From: Ilex aquifolium
Taxonomy: Eukaryota > Streptophyta > Magnoliopsida > Aquifoliales > Aquifoliaceae
Length of the DNA stretch: 64,000 nt
Assembly: GCA_951799425.1 (NCBI GenBank)
Contig: OX637405.1
Span: forward strand, 16,837,089 to 16,901,088
Reading direction: 5' to 3'
In this document: positions 10,828-22,589 of the stretch, one piece after another
Numbering within the stretch: the stretch's first letter is position 1
Layout: every line of letters starts with the position of its first letter
Notes under the pieces: generated by a model
What the model saw: only the letters and a program-made list of their open reading frames with translations
What the model was told of the DNA's origin: nothing
Database searches by the model: none
Translations under genes and position numbers: made by a program

Positions 10828-11415
10828 TGCTTGGATGTTTCCATTATTCTACGAACATGAATCCACAATGTGTAGATGGCTTATGTGTGTGGGTGAGTGT
10901 CACTCTCACTCGGGTTCAATGCAAGAAATAGGAAAACGGGTGTGTGAATGAAAATGTGTGTGTGTGTGTGTGTGAACAAAAGTGCTCCCCAAGCGAAGGG
11001 AGGCTTTTCAATGTCGTGTTTTACATGGAAAAGTATTCCAAGGTCGTCTCCTCAGGGAAAGAGGTGAATCATGTTGAAGGTGATTTTGCTAAAAAAGGGG
11101 AAAGTGTAAAAATCTTTCAATGTTTGAAGTTGGTTTGTGATTGTGTTCTTGGTGAAAATGAAATGGAACTAGTGTTGGCTAAACCGAAGGGGTCATTCCA
11201 ATGGGAATGCCAAATCAACTCGAGATCTTCCTCCAATGGTGCTTAAATGTTGGATTGATTCGTAGGAAGCGCGGGACCAAATTGGAGATAAGGATTCAAG
11301 CATACCCCGTGACAATGCCCACGGTGTATCAAGAACTCACAACCATGTCCACACTCAACCTAGTCAAACCGAGTCATCGTACACTGCGAGGAAGAAAGAA
11401 GATGAGTTGAAGTAG
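10828..11415 (-). mobile_element. Partial family B LTR, lower end of a minus-strand array
   Basis: Read on the minus strand, it ends ...CAAGCA at 10828. It matches the LTR at 14774-15690 base for base over most of its length up to GATGAGTTGAAGTAG at 11415, then adjoins minus-strand pol. It includes (TG)n around 10960. Confidence 0.85.
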
Positions 11416-12895
11416 TTCCAAGGGCATTGCACAACCCAAAGGGCATGCGACGGTAGACAAGTGAAGGTGGTCTTCTCTTGATCTTCCAATGCAATCTCAA
11501 TTTGATTGTAGCCGGAGTACCCATCCAAGAAACAATAGAACAAGTGTCCGACTACTTTTTCTAACACTTGGTCGAGAAATGGCAAAGGGAAGTGATCCTT
11601 TCTTGTGCATAGGTTGAGCTTCCGATAGTCAATGCATACTCTCCATCCAGTTATCACCCTCGTCGGAATCAAGTCATTATCCTCATTTGCTACCACAGTG
11701 ACCCCTGATTTCTTTGGTACCACTTGAGTGGGACTCACCCATTTACTGTCGGCAATCAAAAAGTTGATGCCCACATCCAGTAATTTATGTACCTCGTCTC
11801 TCACCACATCCTTCATAATTGGATTCAATCTTCTTTGTGGTTGTCGGGAAGGCTTGGAGTCATCCTCGAGATAAATGCGGTGTGTGCAAATGAGGGGGCT
11901 TATCCCTATGATATCGGCAATTGTCCAACCAGTCGCTCCCTTATGCCTCCTCAGTACTTCCAAGAGATCCTCTTCTTGCTTCTCCTCCAGTGTTGAGCTA
12001 ATTACCACTGGAAAGGTCTTGTCATCCCCAAGATATGCATACTTAAGATGGGATGGTAATGGCTTCAATTCCAATATGGGTTTTTGCTCAAATGAAGGAA
12101 AAATCTTCTTGTCTTGGTGCGGAAGCTTCTCAAATGTAGGGGTCCACTTTTCTACCCCGTTCAAGATCTCCGGCTCCTCTTGTTCATCAACCTCTTCCTC
12201 CCCCAATTTTAACATGCTCAGCAACTCCAAATGCTCCTCTACCAAGGTGTTAATCCTATTGACCTCTTGCACTTCCTCATCATCCCCCGGTTGTTTGTTC
12301 AAATTGAACACATTGAAGTCCATAGTCATGCTTCCGAAAGTAAGCTTCAAGAGACCATTCCTGCAATTAATAACAGCATTAGAGGTCACAAGGAACGATC
12401 TACCTAATATAACAAGGATTTGGGAACAAGGGTTAGCAATAGGGTGAGTCTCGAGCACAATAAAATTGACAGGAAAATAAAAGAAATCCACTTGAACCAA
12501 AACATCCTCAACCACTCCCTTCGGTGTCCAAATGCTCCGATCCGCCAACCGAAGAGTGATTGAAGTTGGCTTCAACTCTTCAAGTTGGAGTTGCTTGTAC
12601 ACCGAGTGAGGTAAAAGGTTGACACTAGCCCCAAAATCAAGCAATGATTGCTCCACCCGGCAATTCCCTATTGTGATGGCAATGGTAGGGCAGCCGGGGT
12701 CTTTAAACTTTGGTGGGGTGTTCGTCCTTAGGATTGAGCTCACTTGCTCGGTGAGGAATGTCTTCTTGTGGACATTGAGTTTCCTCTTTACTGTGCACAA
12801 GTCCTTCAAGATCTTTGCACAAGATGGAATTTGCTTTCTCGCATCGAGGAGTGGAATGTTGATTTTTACCTGCTTGAACATCTCAATTATGTTAG
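11416..12895 (-). pseudogene. pol: Athila-type protease and RT start, array unit 1 (broken)
   Basis: On the minus strand the order is: a linker with FKQVKINIPLLDA and LCTVKRKLNVHKK, an aspartic protease with LLDFGASVNLLPHSVY and ADRSIWTPKGVVEDVLVQVD, ILGRSFLVTSNAVIN, then an acidic spacer, LKPLPSHLKYAYLGDD, and the RT fingers and palm start GWRVCIDYRKLN and CFLDGYSGYNQI. Protease cuts the polyprotein and RT copies the RNA. RNase H and integrase are not present in this unit before the LTR at 11415. The protease and RT phrases are typical of the Athila lineage. Confidence 0.9.
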
Positions 12896-14640
12896 AATAA
12901 TAGCCGCCTTGGCGGGTGGCTTCAAACGATTAGGAAAAGGGGCAGGAATGGGGGAAACATGCACACTTTCTTCAACCAATTTCTCTTTCTCACCCACATT
13001 AGTGTCACCCTCGATTTTCTTTTCTATTAGCAATGTGGCATTGGGTGAGACCTTTGGCACAATGGTCTTATCAAATTGTTTGCCACTTCGAAGGGTGGTG
13101 ACCGCCTTGTGTTGCTCACAACTCTCACTAGTGGGTTTGGACGACTAAATCACATGTTGGCCTTTAGGGTTTTCTTGAGGTTGAGCAGAGAATTTCCCTT
13201 TCTCTTGTTGTGATATCCCTATGGAATTGGTAATCTTAGTGAGTTGAGCCGAAATGTTGTTGTTAAAGGCGGTTTGGCTTTGGATGAAATTGTAAACCAC
13301 ATCCTCCAAATTCCTCTTATGGGGAGGTTGTTAAGTGGGAGGATTGGGTGGTCCTTGTTGGAAAAAACTTTGTGGAGGTGGACTCAGTGAGAAATTATGT
13401 GGTGGTGGGTTTGTTGAATACCCTTGCGGATTAGACCGGGGGTATTGGGAGCTAGACGCTTGCCCTTGACCTTGGTAATGACCTTGCTTAGGAGGCACGA
13501 GAGGTGAATATGCATTTGAACCATGAGGAGTGGGGTTCTCATTTCTCCAACTAAAGTTTGGGTGATTACTCCAACTCGAATTGTAGGTGTTAGAATTTGG
13601 AGAGAATGATTGCCTCGTTAGGTTAAAGGCATTGACTTGCTCATGATACACTTCCTTAAGTGCCGGAATGTTAGGGCATTCCGATATGGAATGCTCCACA
13701 CTCTTACAAATTGAGCAGCCCTCCTCAATCTTTGAAATATTAGACAACTTGGCAATATTGGAAAGTTGGCAATATTGGAAAGCAAGTCTTCCCGGTCTCT
13801 CAAATCAAAAATCCCTCCCCCTTGTGGTTGAATATTACCTGGAGACGACCTAGGTACATCGGTGGGATCTGTGATATCCCAAGATTGGGCATTTTGCACT
13901 AATATACTAAAGTAGTCTAGGGCCTCGTCAGGGTCCTTATTCAAAAACTTGCCATTACACATGATGTCAATGAATTGTCTATGGCCCCGTGTGATTCCTT
14001 CATAGAAGAAACTTACCAATTGCCATGATTCAAAACCATGACCTGGAATGGACTGTGGTAATTCCTTGTAGTGATCCCAACAATTGTAAAATTGCTCATT
14101 GGGCTTTTCAGAAAAGGTTTGAATTTGTTTCTTTAAAGCGGTGGTTCTTGGCACCGGGAAAAATTTGTTCAAAAACTCAGAAAGCAATTGAGCCCAAGAG
14201 GTTGTGGATCGAGGCCGCAAGGAATTTAACCACATTTTAGCTTTGTCCTTGAGGGAAAAGGGGAACAATTTCAAACTAGCTATGTCTTCCATAGCATCGT
14301 TAGTGAGGAAGGTTGCAACTATATCCTCGAACTCCTTAATATGTAAATAAGGATTTTCCTTTTTCGATTCCGTGGAATGTAGGAAGTAGTTGCAACATTC
14401 CTGGCTTAACTGGGAAGAGTTGAGCTTGGATCGGTAAGAGCATGCATGAGGGAATGGTGCTACGTGTGGGTTGGAGAAAATCCCGCATTGACCTCGTCGG
14501 AGGATCAATTGGGATATTGTTCCCTTCATTCCTAGGAGAGGGAATGTGGGATTTGGTCAATGTTCATGTTGGGGCCTAAGGGTTGTCTAACCAATCGGTT
14601 TCGTTCGTCCCGTCCCCACATACAACAACTATCTACAAAT
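12896..14640 (-). pseudogene. gag: gag, array unit 1 (broken)
   Basis: On the minus strand: the N-terminus (NMTK-like start near 14560), PTRSMRDFLQPTRST, then a gag core with NPYLHIKEFEDIVATFLTND, KLFPFSLKDKAKMWLNSLRP, NKFFPVPRTTALKKQIQTF and ELPQSIPGHGFESWQLVSFF. After the core there is a zinc-knuckle-like CSICKSVEHSISECPNIPA (about 13670-13730) and a Pro/Gln/Asn-rich tail at 13331-13600. Gag packages the RNA. The region shows a few breaks. Confidence 0.88.
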
Positions 14641-14773
14641 GAAAATATAACAAACAAAAGTATATACAAAGAGCAACGTACCTCAGCCCATGATGAACAT
14701 CACGGGACTTACCTCCGTTGTCCGAAAATCACCTCAATTCAACGCTTGCCTTCCTCGGCAACGGCGCCAAAAA
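14641..14773 (-). other. Leader and PBS of array unit 1
   Basis: The minus-strand PBS (complement of TCCTCGGCAACGGCGCCA) is at 14752-14769. It lies directly below the LTR whose U5 end is at 14774 and upstream of the gag start. Confidence 0.85.
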
Positions 14774-15690
14774 TGCTTGGATGTTTCCGTTGCGTTCCCT
14801 ATTCTCCGAACATGGACCCTCAATGTGTTTATGGCTTATGTGTGTGGGTGAGTGTCACTCTCACTCGGGTTCAATGCAAGAAATGGGAAAACGGGTGTGT
14901 GAATGAAAATGTGTGTTTGTGAGTGAACAAAAGTGCTCCCCAAGTGAAGGGAGGCTTTTGAATGTCATGTTTTACTTGGAAAAGTATTCCAAGGTCGTCT
15001 CCTCAGGGAAAGAGGTGAATCGTGTTGATGGTGATTTTGGTAAAAAAGGGGAAAGTGTAAAAATCTTTCAATGTTTGAAGTTGGTTTGTGATTGTGTTCT
15101 TGGTGAAAATGAAATGGAACAAGTGTTGGCTAATCCAAAGGGGTCATTCCAATGGGAATGTCAAATCAACTCGAGATCTTCCTCCAATGGTGATTAAATG
15201 TTGGATTGATTCGTAGGAAGCGCGGGACCAAAATGGAGGTCGGATTCAAGCGTACCCCGTGACAATGCCTACGGTGTATCAAGAACTCACAACCATGTCC
15301 ACACTCAACCTAGTCAAACCGAGTCATTGTACACTACGAGGAGGAAAGAAGATGAGTTGAAGTAGCATACCCAAGAGGAATTTTCCCTTGGATTAGCCAA
15401 CTATGAGCTTAGTTACTCATGTTTAAAGCAAGAAAATAAATGTCATGAAAAGGCATTGTAAAGAAATGAAGATTGGACTTGAAATTAATGCAAGGAAATA
15501 TAAACTATAGGAAAGTGCATTTAATACCCATTTAATGGTACAAGCTAAGATACTCAACTAAACTTGAAATGCACTGGAAATAAATGATATTAAAGACAAT
15601 AAAGGAAGCTTAACAACATCTTACAAGAGATTACCAGTGAAATGGGAAGAAGAATGCAATAAAATGTGAACTCAATCTGCAAATCATCAA
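14774..15690 (-). mobile_element. Middle family B LTR shared by two array units
   Basis: On the minus strand, its U5 end abuts the PBS of unit 1 at 14773. Its upstream edge near 15690 abuts the 3' UTR of unit 2, recognised by similarity to the B2 3' UTR near 60150 (GCACCTTGAATGTGT). It therefore serves as the 5' LTR of unit 1 and the 3' LTR of unit 2. It is shorter than the full family length of about 1.6-1.9 kb. Confidence 0.78.
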
Positions 15691-16240
15691 AATTACACAT
15701 TCAAGGTGCAATTAAGGTTGAGTTCAAAAGCAAACACATATGTGCTACTCAAGCATAGGATGAGCTTCTATAATGTGCTCATGTATTCAAGCTTCAACGC
15801 AAAGATCAACATATCAACCAACCCATAACACTCTAAATAGGGGAATACATATCAACATTAAGATATTTTTCACAAAAAATTTCAATTTTTTCACATAATT
15901 TGCAACTATTGTAAACAAAAATCTGTATGATATGTGAAAGGTGAATTTTCACCACAAAAATTGGTATTATCAACAAAAAATTTCCACAACCATTGGTGTA
16001 TCATACAAATGGTGCACCTCACCCCCCCAATTTGATTCATGAATTGTCCTCAATGTAACAAAAAGAAATAGTATGCAATGAAGGATTTTAAAAAGATGAG
16101 TAGGGTTAGAGAACACCTCACACTTGAGCTTTGACAAAAACACCAATATCTGCAACTAAGAAAAACAACACTATACGCAAGATAAAGTAAGTAAACATAA
16201 CAGTTAAAGTAAGTAAAAATGACTGTACACTAAAAACTAT
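15691..16240 (-). mobile_element. 3' UTR of array unit 2
   Basis: AT-rich, minus strand, between the end of pol and the middle LTR. TTGGGGGGGTGAGGTGCACC around 16010-16030, read on the minus strand, matches the 'TTGGAGGGTGAGGTGCATC' block at about 60050. No ORF is recognised. Confidence 0.65.
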
Positions 16241-17390
16241 AAGAACAGTTAATCTGCAACAAGTCCGGGTAAACCGGATCCACCAATTCTTCCTCCACCC
16301 CTTGACCTTCAAACCCCTCAAAGAATGGCTTAAGCCTTTGGCCATTGACCTTGAATGTCTTTCTATCTTCGGGGTTTGTGACTTCTATAGCTCCATTGGG
16401 GTAGGCCACCTTGACAAGATAGGGGTCATCCCAACGGGATCGGAGTTTTCCTTGAAAGATCAAGAGACAAGAATTGTATAAGAGGACTTTTTGTCCGAGC
16501 TCAAATGATTTCCTTACCATGGATTTCTCATGAAAAATCTTAGCCCTCTCTTTTGAAATTTTAGAGCTCTCATACGCATCTCTTCGAATCTCTTACAATG
16601 CATTCATTTCAAGCTTCCTATTTTCTCTGGCCATTCTCATGTTGAAGTTCAAGGTCTTGATGGCCCAATAGGCTTTGTGCTCCATGTCAACCAGAAAATG
16701 GAAAACCTTGGCATAAACTAGCCTATAGGGTGACATGCCTTGAATTGATTTCCCTATTTGCCAACTCGGCTTGACCATTGGTTTGTGGGTGAGAAGCGGT
16801 CGACACCTTGTGTGTGATGCCATATTTATGCATCAAACATGCAAATGGCCTATTATAGAAATGCGACCCACCATCGCCTATCATTGCACGAGGCATCCCA
16901 AACCTCGAAAAAATGTTCTCCTTGAGAAACTTGACCACGACACGATGGTCATTGGTTTTGGTTGGGATAGCCACTACCCACTTGGACACGTAGTCCACTG
17001 CCAGCAGAATGTACAGGTAGCCAAATGACACGGGGAAAGGACCCATGAAGTCGATGCCCCAACAGTCGAATATCTCAATTACCAACACAAGGTGTAAGGG
17101 TATCATGTTCCTACGCGTCATATTACACAATCTCGGGCACCTATCACATTCTTTACAAAAAGAGATACAATCTTTTATCAAAGAGGGCCAATAAATACCT
17201 GACTGTAAAATTTTTACCGAAGTCTTCTTAGAAGAGAAGTGGCCACCGCACGCTTTCGAATGGCAAAATGAAAGGACTTCCCGTTGTTCATTTTTTGGTA
17301 CGCATCTCCTAATGACTTGGTCAGGGCAGTACTTGAACAGGTACGGGTTGTTGAAGTAAAAGTACTTCACATCCGCCATAAAACCTCCTT
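16241..17390 (-). pseudogene. int: Athila-type integrase, array unit 2 (broken)
   Basis: On the minus strand: HHCC zinc finger ([11 protein letters not shown] ... [11 protein letters not shown]), then the DDE core with [37 protein letters not shown] and [16 protein letters not shown]. The C-terminal part carries FELGQKVLLYNSCLLIFQGK, KLRSRWDDPYLVK and FKVNGQRLKPFFEG, the usual integrase tail. Integrase joins the cDNA to host DNA. Broken about twice. Confidence 0.92.
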
Positions 17391-18080
17391 CTATCCTCAG
17401 GGCTCCAGTGCGGCAGTATTCGTCCTATAGCAAGATAATTACATATGTCAGGGATATGAATGTGCTCATTGGCATCTTGCACCACAAGTCGGGATAAATG
17501 GTCCACCACCACATTCTAAACTCCCGTTTTGTCTTTCATTATCATGTTGAATTCTTGTAGGAGGTGTATCCACCTAATGAGTCTCTTTTTTGCGTCCTGC
17601 TTGGACAAAAGATATTTCAAAGCAGTGTGATCAGTGTAGACTACAATAGATGAATAAATAATGTAAGACCGAAATTTATCCAATGCAAATACTACGGCAA
17701 GCCACTCTTTTTCAGTGGTGGTGTAATTCATTTGTGCTTCATTAAGAGTTTTACCAACATAGTATATTATATAAGGTCTCTTGTCTTCCCTTTGACAGAG
17801 GACAACGCCGACCGCAATCTCTCGCGTCGCACATAAGCTCAAAAAGTAATTCAGGACATCTTTGGAAAGCAAATTAGTCAAGGGTCGGGCCAATGCACTA
17901 AAGTCCTTAATAAAACGACGATAAAAGCCGGCATGACCAAGAAACGACTTGATATCTTTGATGACCTTTGGCGTAGGGAGGTTGGAAATGGCTTCAACCT
18001 TTGATTTGTCAACCTCGATCCCCTTCGCCGAAACGATATGCCCCGAGAACTATCCCTTGTGTCACGATAAAGTGACACTT
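17391..18080 (-). pseudogene. pol: RT C-terminal part and RNase H, array unit 2 (broken)
   Basis: On the minus strand: RT palm/thumb pieces ([26 protein letters not shown]-like sequence, [15 protein letters not shown]), then RNase H with [35 protein letters not shown] and [12 protein letters not shown], and the Athila connection VVDHLSRL. RNase H removes the RNA strand during copying. Several breaks. Confidence 0.88.
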
Positions 18081-18830
18081 TTCCCAATTGAGCACCAAGT
18101 TTTTCTGCTCACATTTTTCAAGAACTCTCTCCAAGTTCTCCAAGCATCCATCAAATGAGGGAATTTGTGAACCAAGGTTAGCAACCGGGCGAGTTTCAAG
18201 TACAATAAAATCGACAGAGAAATAAAAATTATCCACTTGAACCAAGACATCCTCAACTACTCCCCTTGGTGTTCTAATGCTTCGGTCCACCAATTGAAGA
18301 GTGATTGGAGTTGGCTTCAACTCTTCAAGTTGGAGTTGTTGATACACCGAATAGGGTAGGAGGTTGACACTTGCCCCCAAATCAAGAAGTGCTTGCTCCA
18401 CCATGCAATTCTCTATTGTGATGGCCATGGTAGGGCATCCGGGGTCCTTGAACTTTGGTGGGATGTTGGTCCTCAAGATTGATCTCACTTGCTCGATGAG
18501 GAATGCCTTCTTGTGCACATTTAGTTTCCTCTTCACTGTGCACAAGTCCTTCAAGATCTTGACACATGACGGGATTTGTTTTATGGCATCGAGGAGTGGG
18601 ATGTTGATCTTAACCTGCTTGAACATCTCAATGATATCAGAATAGTTAGCCACCTTCATGGGTGGCTTCAAACGATTTGGAAAAGGGGCCGGATTGGGAC
18701 ATGCATGCACATTCAAATCATCAACAATTTTTTCTTTTTCACTCACCTCACCCCCCTCAAATTCACCCTTAGTCTCTTTCTCTAATGGCAATGTGGCTTT
18801 GGGTGAGACTTTTGGCACAATGGTTTTGTC
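18081..18830 (-). pseudogene. pr: Aspartic protease region, array unit 2 (broken)
   Basis: Minus strand: FKQVKINIPLLDAIKQIPSC, LCTVKRKLNVHKKAF, LLDLGASVNLLPYSVYQQL (active-site triad in the DLGAS form), RTPRGVVEDVLVQVD. It is close in sequence to the protease of array unit 1 and to 34957-35712. Confidence 0.9.
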
Positions 18831-20520
18831 TATTTGTTTGCCACTGCGAAGGGTGGTTACTGCCTTGAGTTGCTCACAACTCTCTTTAGTAGGTTCGGAC
18901 GACTCACTGACATGTTGGCCTCTAGGGTTTTCTTAGGGTTGAGCGGGGAATTTCCCCTTCTCTTGTTGTGATGTCCCTATGGAATAGGTCAACTTCGTGA
19001 GTTGAGTCCGAATGTCATTAAAAGCTGCGGCATTTTGATTGTTGATGGTGGTTTGGCTTTGGATAATGAATGAACCACGTCCTCCAAATTCCTCTTTTGG
19101 AGAGGTTGGTATGTGGATGGGTTGGATGGTCCTTGTTGACCAAAATTTTGTGGAGGGGGACCTTGGAAAAAATTTTGTGGAGGCGGATTTTGTGAATACC
19201 CTTGCAGATTAGACCGGGGGTATTGAGAGCTATAAGATTGCCCTTGACCTCGGTATTGATTTTCTTAGGAGGCATGGGAGGTGAATATGTATTAGAACCG
19301 TGAGGAGTGGAGTTCTCATTCTTCCAACTAAAGTTAGGGTGATTACTCCAACCCGGATTGTAAGTGTTTGAGTGCGGGGAGAATGATTGCCTCGTTTGGT
19401 TAAAGGCATTAACTTGCTCATGGTAGAATTCCTTAAGTGCCGGATGGTTGGGACATTCCGATATGGAATGCTCCACACTCTCACAAATTGAGCAAAATTC
19501 CTCGATCTTTGCAATGTTGGACACCTCATGTCTCCTATTGACCTCAAGACTCCACTTTCCGTGACAACTTGGCGATTTTGGAAAGCAAATCTTCCCAATC
19601 CCTCAAGTCATACATCCCTCTCCCATGTGCTTGATTACTGCCCAGAGAAGACCTCCGTACATCGGTGGGATCCATGATATCCCAAGATTGTGCATTTTGT
19701 GCCAATGTACTAAAGTAGTCTAGGGCCTCATCGGGATCCTTGTTTAAGAACTCCCCATTGCACATCAAGTCAATGAATTGTCGATGGCCCGATGTAATCC
19801 CTTCATAGAATAAACTCACCAATTGCCATGATTCAAAACCATGATGTGGAATGGATTGTAGCAATTCCTTGTACCGATCCCAACAGTGATAAAATTGCTC
19901 ATTGGGCTTTTCCGAAAATTTTTGGATTTGCTTTTTAAGAGCGGTGGTTCTAGGCATCGGAAAAGAATTTGTTCAAAAACTCAGAAAGCATTTGTGCCCA
20001 AGAGGTTATGGATCGAGGCCTCAAGGAATTCAACCACGTTTTTGGATTTGTCCTTAAGGGAAAAGGGAAACAATTTCAAGTGAGATATGTCTTCCATAGA
20101 ATGATTAGTGAGGAAAGTTGCGACTATATCCTCGAATTCCTTAATGTGTAAATAAGGATTTTCTCTTTCAATTCCGTGGATTTGAGGAAATAGTTGCAAC
20201 ATTCCCGGCTTGACTAGGAAGGCATGAGCTTGGACCGGTAAGAGAATGCATGAGGGAGTGGTGCTATCTGTGGGTTGGAGATAATCCCGCATTGACCTCG
20301 CTAGAGGATCAATGGGGATGTTGTTCCCTTCATTCCTATGAGGGAAATGCATTATAGGGTTTGGAATTCTAGGGTCTTGCACTCCTCCCCTTGGGACATT
20401 AGCACCAACATCCTCAAAATTATCACTGGCATCATCGGGTGGATCTTGGTCAATATTCATGTTGGGGCCTAAGGGTCGTCTAACCAATCTATTTTGGTCG
20501 TCCCGTCCCCACATATAAAA
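18831..20520 (-). pseudogene. gag: gag, array unit 2 (broken)
   Basis: Minus strand: WGRDDQNRLVRRPLGPNMN at the N-terminus, PIDPLARSMRDYLQPTDST, NPYLHIKEFEDIVATFLTNH, KLFPFSLKDKSK, PRTTALKKQIQKFSEKPN, HHGFESWQLVSLFYEGITSG, NGEFLNKDPDEALDYFSTLA, then a CSICESVEHSISECPNHPAL knuckle and a Pro/Asn-rich tail. Same layout as unit 1, with a few breaks. Confidence 0.9.
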
Positions 20521-20671
20521 AAAATATCTACAAATGAAAAACAAGTAACGACAACTATATACAAGAAACAACGTACCTCAACCCGTGATGAAAATCACGA
20601 GACTTACCTTCGTTGTCTGAAAATCACCTTCTTGATTCAACGCTTTGCCTTCCCCGGCAACGGCGCCAAAA
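20521..20671 (-). other. Leader and PBS of array unit 2
   Basis: Minus-strand PBS at 20651-20668 (complement of TCCCCGGCAACGGCGCCA), the Athila-type Asp-tRNA site, directly next to the LTR edge at 20672. Confidence 0.87.
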
Positions 20672-22288
20672 TTTCTTGACTTATTCCGTTGACCCTAATC
20701 TCTGACCATGATTTCGGTACTATGCATGGGGCTTATACGGATAGGTGAGTGTCACTCTCCCTCAGATATCATGCAAGAAATGGGAAAACGGGTGTGTGAA
20801 TGAAATGTGTGTGTGTGTGTGTGAACAAAAGTGCTCCCCAAGCGCAGAGAGACTTTCGAGTGTCGTGTTTTACTTGGAATTGGTATTCCAAAGTCATCGC
20901 CTCAAGGAAGGAAGGTGAACTATGTGAATGTGATTTTGTGAAAGATGAAAGGTGTAAAATCTTTTGAGTTTGAGTTTTGGTGAGTGAAGTTTGTGATAGA
21001 AAATGCAATGGAAACAAGTGTTGGCTAATCCAAAGAGGTCATTCCAAAGAGAATAACAAATCAACTCAAGGCGTTCTTCTAATGGTGCCTAGACATTTGA
21101 TTGATTCGTAGGAAGCACGGGACTAAAATGGAGGTGAGGATTCAAGTATACCCCGTGACAAGTCTACGGTGTATCAAGAACTCAGAACCACGTCCACTCT
21201 CAACCTAGTCAAACCAAACCGTCGTACACTTACAAAGAGGAATGAAAAAGAGTTGATTTAGCATACCCAAGAGGAAATCTTCCTTGGATTAGCCAACTTA
21301 AAGCTTAGCTACTCATATTTAATGCAAGAACATAAATGAAGTGAAGAGACATTGTGAAGAAATGAAGTTTGGAACTTAAATTAATGGAAGAAAAGTTAAA
21401 CTATGAAGTAGTGCATTGAATACCCATTTTAAAGCTTGAAATGAAGAAAACTCAGTACAACAATGGTAGAATCTAAATGGTGTATATAAACTTGCAATGT
21501 GCTTGAAATAAATGACATTCAAGACAATAAATGAAGCTTACAAGAGTATTCAAGAGGATTACAAGTGAAAATGGATAAAGGAGATGCAAAAATCTAACTT
21601 CTCTCACTAAAAACTGTATCTTCCTTATAGAGCTTCTCTCTATATATCTCTACAATGTTGAATAATGTCCAATGATGCTTGCATTTTTATCCATGGAGGT
21701 CTTCTCTGGTGTGTGACAGACCTCCCATCCATAGGAGGGTGAGTTGATGGCTTTGGGCAGGCTAGGACACCCTACCCAGCGACTCTCAGGCTTCCCTCTT
21801 CTCTCTCCTCCTCTTTAATGTTTGAGCCTCCAAAGTCCAAGTCTAGGTGTGGGGAGGCATGTATGTGTGTAAGGGATGTCAGGAACAAGTGGGAGAATCA
21901 ATGGTAGGACCCCCAAAGTTGCAGAGCTTGAGTTGCAAAATCTAGCATTTTTCAGCGAAACCTATCGGTAGGTTTTACTCCAGTAGCCAAAACCTTACAG
22001 AAGGTTTCCGATAGAACCAACTCCAGTAGCAAAAACCTACCGATAGTTTTATGAACAAACCTACCGGTAAGTTTTTAGTTGTTTTGCTCCAATATTGGTC
22101 CTTTCACCTTCCATACCATAGTCAAACCTCCCCTTCATCGTCATTGACTTTAAGCACTACGATGGGGGCTTAACTCATGCTATTTTCAACACTTTGCCTG
22201 CAAACATACTAAAACCTCATTAAATGTAGAAATATTGCAATTCCACCCATATTCACCCCAAAAACAAGTCTAAAAAGGGTGCAAATGA
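20672..22288 (-). mobile_element. Upper family B LTR of the minus-strand array
   Basis: About 1.6 kb, minus strand. The U5 end at 20672 is set by the PBS; the U3 end near 22288 is where a different forward element begins. It is homologous to the LTR at 8770-10407 throughout (GGATTAGCCAA, CCTTACACACATACA, CTTGTTCCTGACATCCC). Its palindromes at 21955-22075 are of the CCTACCGGTAGG type, not the TTCCGGAA type of that copy. Confidence 0.8.
21953..22080. repeat. Palindrome cluster AACCTACCGGTAGGTT (diverged) in the array LTR
   Basis: Four imperfect copies: AACCTATCGGTAGGTT, AACCTTACAGAAGGTT, AACCTACCGATAGTTT and AACCTACCGGTAAGTT. Each is one or two changes from a CpG-centred 16-bp palindrome. The position matches that of AACCTTCCGGAAGGTT in the homologous LTR near 9064. 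Confidence 0.85.
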
Positions 22289-22589
22289 TGAGTCCCAAGC
22301 TAGAGATCCTTTGCAAGTGCCGAGGGGGTCCAATTACTAAAGTTCGGGCCAAGAAGATCAAACTGGCATTGCAAGGGTTTGTCCAAGCAAGCATGGTTGA
22401 ATACTCCAAGGACTCAAGTGACTCCACCTTATCAAAGATGGGCTTACAAGAAGTGGAAGCATGTGAAATATACTTGCTACAAGCTAGGAATGAAGAGGAG
22501 CTTCAAGCTGGATCCAATCCTAATGGGCCGGGTCATGAGGCCCATTGGGCCGAACCTCTTGGGCCAGATTTGGGCCCAAATATGTCCTA
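22289..22589 (+). pseudogene. C-terminal tail of a Ty3-type polyprotein
   Basis: Forward frame with CRGGPITKVRAKKIKLALQG, followed by a short acidic and Gly/Pro-rich tail (NPNGPGHEAHWAEPLGPDLG). A GPxTRxRAK...ALQ tail after integrase is common in several plant Ty3 elements. Only this end is present; upstream it meets the array LTR. Confidence 0.55.
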
